Below, piece by piece: positions 62,143 through 64,000 of a stretch of 64,000 nt of DNA. Source of the DNA: Pseudomonas sp. Q1-7 (GTDB lineage Bacteria; Pseudomonadota; Gammaproteobacteria; Pseudomonadales; Pseudomonadaceae); assembly GCF_028010285.1 (NCBI RefSeq), contig NZ_CP116304.1, forward strand, positions 1,814,501 to 1,878,500, written 5' to 3'. Below the pieces are notes generated by a model, which saw only the letters and a program-made list of their open reading frames with translations, was not told the origin of the DNA and searched no databases. Each line of letters begins with the position of its first letter. Position 1 is the stretch's first letter. The position numbers and the translations under genes were made by a program.

Positions 62143-62712
62143 ATGGGTCGTTACGAAATCGCCTTTTCCGGGAAGCTGGTACCCGGTGCGCAACTGGAAC
62201 GGGTGCAGGCGAATCTGGCCAAGCTGTTCCAGGCCGACGCCCAGCGCGTTGCCATGCTGTTCTCCGGTCGGCGCGTAATCCTCAAGAACAACCTGGATGA
62301 AGTAGCCGCGGAGAAGTACCGCTCGACCCTGGAGCGTGCGGGGGCGCTGGTCGAGGTGGTGTCCATGGAGCCGGAAATCGAAGAGGTGGAACTGGCGCCG
62401 CCGCCCGAGCCGGACGCCGAGGCCCTTTCCGCGTCGGCTCCCCAGCCGGTGCCGGCCGCCGCGACGGGTCGCCTCAAGGTCGTGCCGCGCGATGAGTACA
62501 TGGCCGCCTTCGCTGGCGTGGACGCACCTGATTTCGGTATCGCGCCGGTCGGCGCCGACCTGCAGGACGCCAAGCCGCAGACTTCACCGCCGCGTTTCGA
62601 TTTTTCCGGCATCAGTGTGGCGCCGGCAGGCAGTGACATGGGACAGGTCAAGGCACCTTCGGCCGCCCCGCCGCCGGACACCTCGCACCTGCGCCTGGAA
62701 GAGCGCAAATAG
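62143..62712 (+). CDS. Conserved Pseudomonas protein of unknown function
   Basis: This 189-residue protein has an N-terminal alpha/beta domain of about 75 residues: GRYEIAFSGKLVPGAQLERV, ANLAKLFQADAQRVAMLFSG, RRVILKNNLDEVAAEKYRST. A long, disordered Pro/Ala/Glu-rich tail follows and ends in a charged DTSHLRLEERK. I recall similar proteins in other pseudomonads but no function. It stands alone on the plus strand between two minus-strand groups and has its own terminator. Confidence 0.75.
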   Translation: MGRYEIAFSGKLVPGAQLERVQANLAKLFQADAQRVAMLFSGRRVILKNNLDEVAAEKYRSTLERAGALVEVVSMEPEIEEVELAPPPEPDAEALSASAPQPVPAAATGRLKVVPRDEYMAAFAGVDAPDFGIAPVGADLQDAKPQTSPPRFDFSGISVAPAGSDMGQVKAPSAAPPPDTSHLRLEERK

Positions 62713-62719
62713 CCAGACG

Positions 62720-62742
62720 GAGGCCCGCAACCAGCGGGCCTC
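62720..62742 (+). terminator. Terminator hairpin after the 189-residue gene
   Basis: GAGGCCCGC (62720-62728) pairs with GCGGGCCTC (62734-62742), loop of five, followed by TTC. It lies between two convergent genes. Confidence 0.75.
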
Positions 62743-62754
62743 TTCGCGATCGAT

Positions 62755-63225
62755 TCAGAAATAGCTCGAACAGCACTTCTTGAACTTCTCGCCACTGCCG
62801 CACGGACAGGGATCGTTGCGGCCCACCTTCACCGGCACGGTCGGGTCGAGGAAGTACCAGCGGCCGTCTGCCTGGACGAAGGCCGATTTCTCGCGATGAC
62901 TGTGTTCGCCGCCCTGGTCGTGCCAGCGCGCGGTGAAGGTGACGAAGGCGTGCTCGGGCTGGCCGCCCAGTACTTCGTGACCCTCCACCTCCAACCCGAG
63001 CCAGGTGCTGGACAGGCTCCAGGCGCGGATGGACTCGACATCCAGCCCGGCGCGCTGGGCGGGCAGGGTGGTAGCCACCAGGTAGTCCACCAGGCCCAGC
63101 ACATAGGCGCTGTAACGCGAACGCATCAGCGCCTCGGCGCTGGCCGCGGGGTGGCCGGCATGATGGCGGCCGCAGCAGACTTCCAAGAGGTTGCCGCTAC
63201 CGCAGGGGCAGATCGCAGTGCTCAT
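62755..63225 (-). CDS. YchJ-family protein with two SEC-C motifs
   Basis: This 156-residue protein starts with a SEC-C motif ([20 protein letters not shown]), followed by the YchJ core ([20 protein letters not shown]). It ends with a second SEC-C ([20 protein letters not shown]). That second motif is nearly identical to the tail of the small His-rich protein 1.2 kb away. YchJ (UPF0225) proteins are widespread with no firm function. It lies three bases downstream of the next gene, so the two are co-transcribed. Confidence 0.9.
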   Translation of the reverse strand: MSTAICPCGSGNLLEVCCGRHHAGHPAASAEALMRSRYSAYVLGLVDYLVATTLPAQRAGLDVESIRAWSLSSTWLGLEVEGHEVLGGQPEHAFVTFTARWHDQGGEHSHREKSAFVQADGRWYFLDPTVPVKVGRNDPCPCGSGEKFKKCCSSYF

Positions 63226-63228
63226 GGC

Positions 63229-63726
63229 TTACCACCAGTACTTTCCAAAATTCTCCGGGTTGGCCCAGAACTTGGCGTTGAGCCAGTCGGGGACCTGCTT
63301 GTATTCGCGCAGGTCGTAGGTGAACAGGGTCAGGGTCTGATCGTCGCGGCGGAAGCGCTCGCTGGCCTGCAGGGCCAGGGCGAAGAAGTCGATGTCCTTC
63401 CAGTCGCAGGCGTTGAGATCCGCCAGTACCGCCACGCGGCTGGCGTTGAGGTTGCGGATGCCGCCCAACAGTTCCAGGCCGCTGCGCTTGGGCAGGTGCT
63501 CCAGGCAATCGGCCAGCAGTGCAAGATCGAATCGGCGCACGGCCTGCTCGGCCGGCAACGGTCCGGCGGGCACCTGCACCACCTTGCTGTCCGGGTGGGC
63601 GGCGGCGAAGGCCTCGAGTGCCGGGAGCGGGCTGTTGCCGACCAGGAGCAGGCTTTGCGGGACATAACGTTCGAGCAGGGCCGCAAGGGCTTGCTGGGGT
63701 GTGCGGGAAGAAAAGCTGGCAGTCAT
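63229..63726 (-). CDS. DUF6231-type conserved protein
   Basis: This 165-residue protein has a Rossmann-like alpha/beta layout reminiscent of a methyltransferase remnant: QSLLLVGNSPLPALEAFAAA, KVVQVPAG and FDLALLADCLEHLPK. It ends with NAKFWANPENFGKYWW. An S-adenosylmethionine site is not convincing. The frame extends 16 codons further, but the ATG at 63726 gives a better start. Function unknown. Confidence 0.75.
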   Translation of the reverse strand: MTASFSSRTPQQALAALLERYVPQSLLLVGNSPLPALEAFAAAHPDSKVVQVPAGPLPAEQAVRRFDLALLADCLEHLPKRSGLELLGGIRNLNASRVAVLADLNACDWKDIDFFALALQASERFRRDDQTLTLFTYDLREYKQVPDWLNAKFWANPENFGKYWW

Positions 63727-63856
63727 CGAAAATCCTCGAACAAGTGGGTCAAGACTAGCCTGAAGGCGAGTCATGGCCTAGTGCTGGCGGTTTCCGGGGC
63801 TGGCGTCTTTACTCCCTATTTGTCGGTATGGGCCGATTCTAAGAGGAGACTCGCTT

Positions 63857-64000
63857 ATGAGCATTACACGGACAGCTTTACCCCTGATTCTAGTGACAAG
63901 CCTGCTCACCGGTTGCGCCGGCCTGCAAAAGACCGACTGGCCGAAATGCGCGGCGGTAGGGGGTGTGGTAGGTGCGGGGCTGGGTGCGATTGAAAGTGGC
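63857..64000 (+). CDS. OmpA-family lipoprotein, 5' part only
   Basis: The first 48 codons run to the window edge. A signal peptide (TALPLILVTSLLTGC) ends in lipobox LTGC at Cys20. It is followed by AGLQKTDWPKCAAVGGVVGA and GLGAIESG, a glycine-rich hydrophobic hairpin as in OmpA-type lipoproteins encoded next to ychJ in Pseudomonas. AAGAGGAG serves as ribosome site. The OmpA domain itself is beyond the window, so the family is inferred from the start and neighbours. Confidence 0.7.
   Translation, partial: MSITRTALPLILVTSLLTGCAGLQKTDWPKCAAVGGVVGAGLGAIESG

Noticed and set aside
1-64000. CRISPR arrays, tRNA or rRNA genes, prophage
   Set aside because: No regularly spaced direct repeats, no cloverleaf-like segments and no phage genes were noticed on reading. 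The only mobile element seen is the IS4-family insertion.

Overview
The window is GC-rich DNA from a Pseudomonas-type gammaproteobacterium. The block running dcd, mrp, metG, rnf-like genes, nth and the small PA3496-type gene, and the block quiP, GST, SEC-C proteins, ychJ and OmpA lipoprotein, both match gene neighbourhoods I remember from P. aeruginosa. The species is not determined; a lateral-flagella-bearing Pseudomonas outside the P. aeruginosa clade is likely.

Layout. 1-3.5 kb: a LysE exporter, a TonB-dependent receptor and a PilZ protein. 3.5-38.9 kb: an essentially complete secondary (lateral, Flag-2-like) flagellar system. It comprises the export/switch operon flhAB-fliRQPNM (minus strand), the sigma54 activator lafK with fliEFGHIJ, flgMN, then fliD-fliS-fliT-fliK-fliL-lafS-motA-motB (plus strand). 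Next come a ToxR/ToxS-like pair, the flagellin lafA and flgA (minus strand), and finally flgBCDEFGHIJKL-lafW (plus strand). There is no flhF/flhG, fliO or chemotaxis gene, as expected of a lateral rather than polar system. 39-45.2 kb: an operon with a LysR regulator, an ABC transporter and a flavoenzyme, probably for 2-aminoethylphosphonate. 45.2-46.7 kb: an IS4-family element inserted in a terminator hairpin. 46.7-51.7 kb: the PA3496-type gene, nth and a strongly remodelled rnf cluster. 51.9-58 kb: metG, mrp, a Gly-rich protein, dcd, nadE and a pncB remnant. 58-64 kb: quiP, a GST, two SEC-C proteins, a LEA-2 lipoprotein, two conserved proteins and the start of an OmpA-family lipoprotein.

How the flagellar genes work together. 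Strong -24/-12 elements precede flgB and fliD, so LafK with sigma54 probably drives hook-basal-body and filament-assembly genes. A shared element, TTTAAG-N15-GTCGCCT, sits before flgM and lafA, with a close relative before fliD. It has exact sigma28 spacing but an atypical -10, and is a candidate LafS promoter class. FlgM would hold LafS until the hook is complete. The membrane-bound ToxR-like regulator and its ToxS-like partner lie directly downstream of lafA and may bring an envelope or surface signal to the system.

Most notable observations: (1) an Rnf-like complex with no RnfC, an RnfB lacking its membrane anchor but carrying an RnfC-type tail, and loss of three of the four conserved RnfA/RnfE cysteines; (2) the putative LafS promoter class; (3) the ToxRS-like module; (4) a FliM without the CheY-binding N-terminus; (5) the IS insertion that splits a terminator with a 12-bp duplication.
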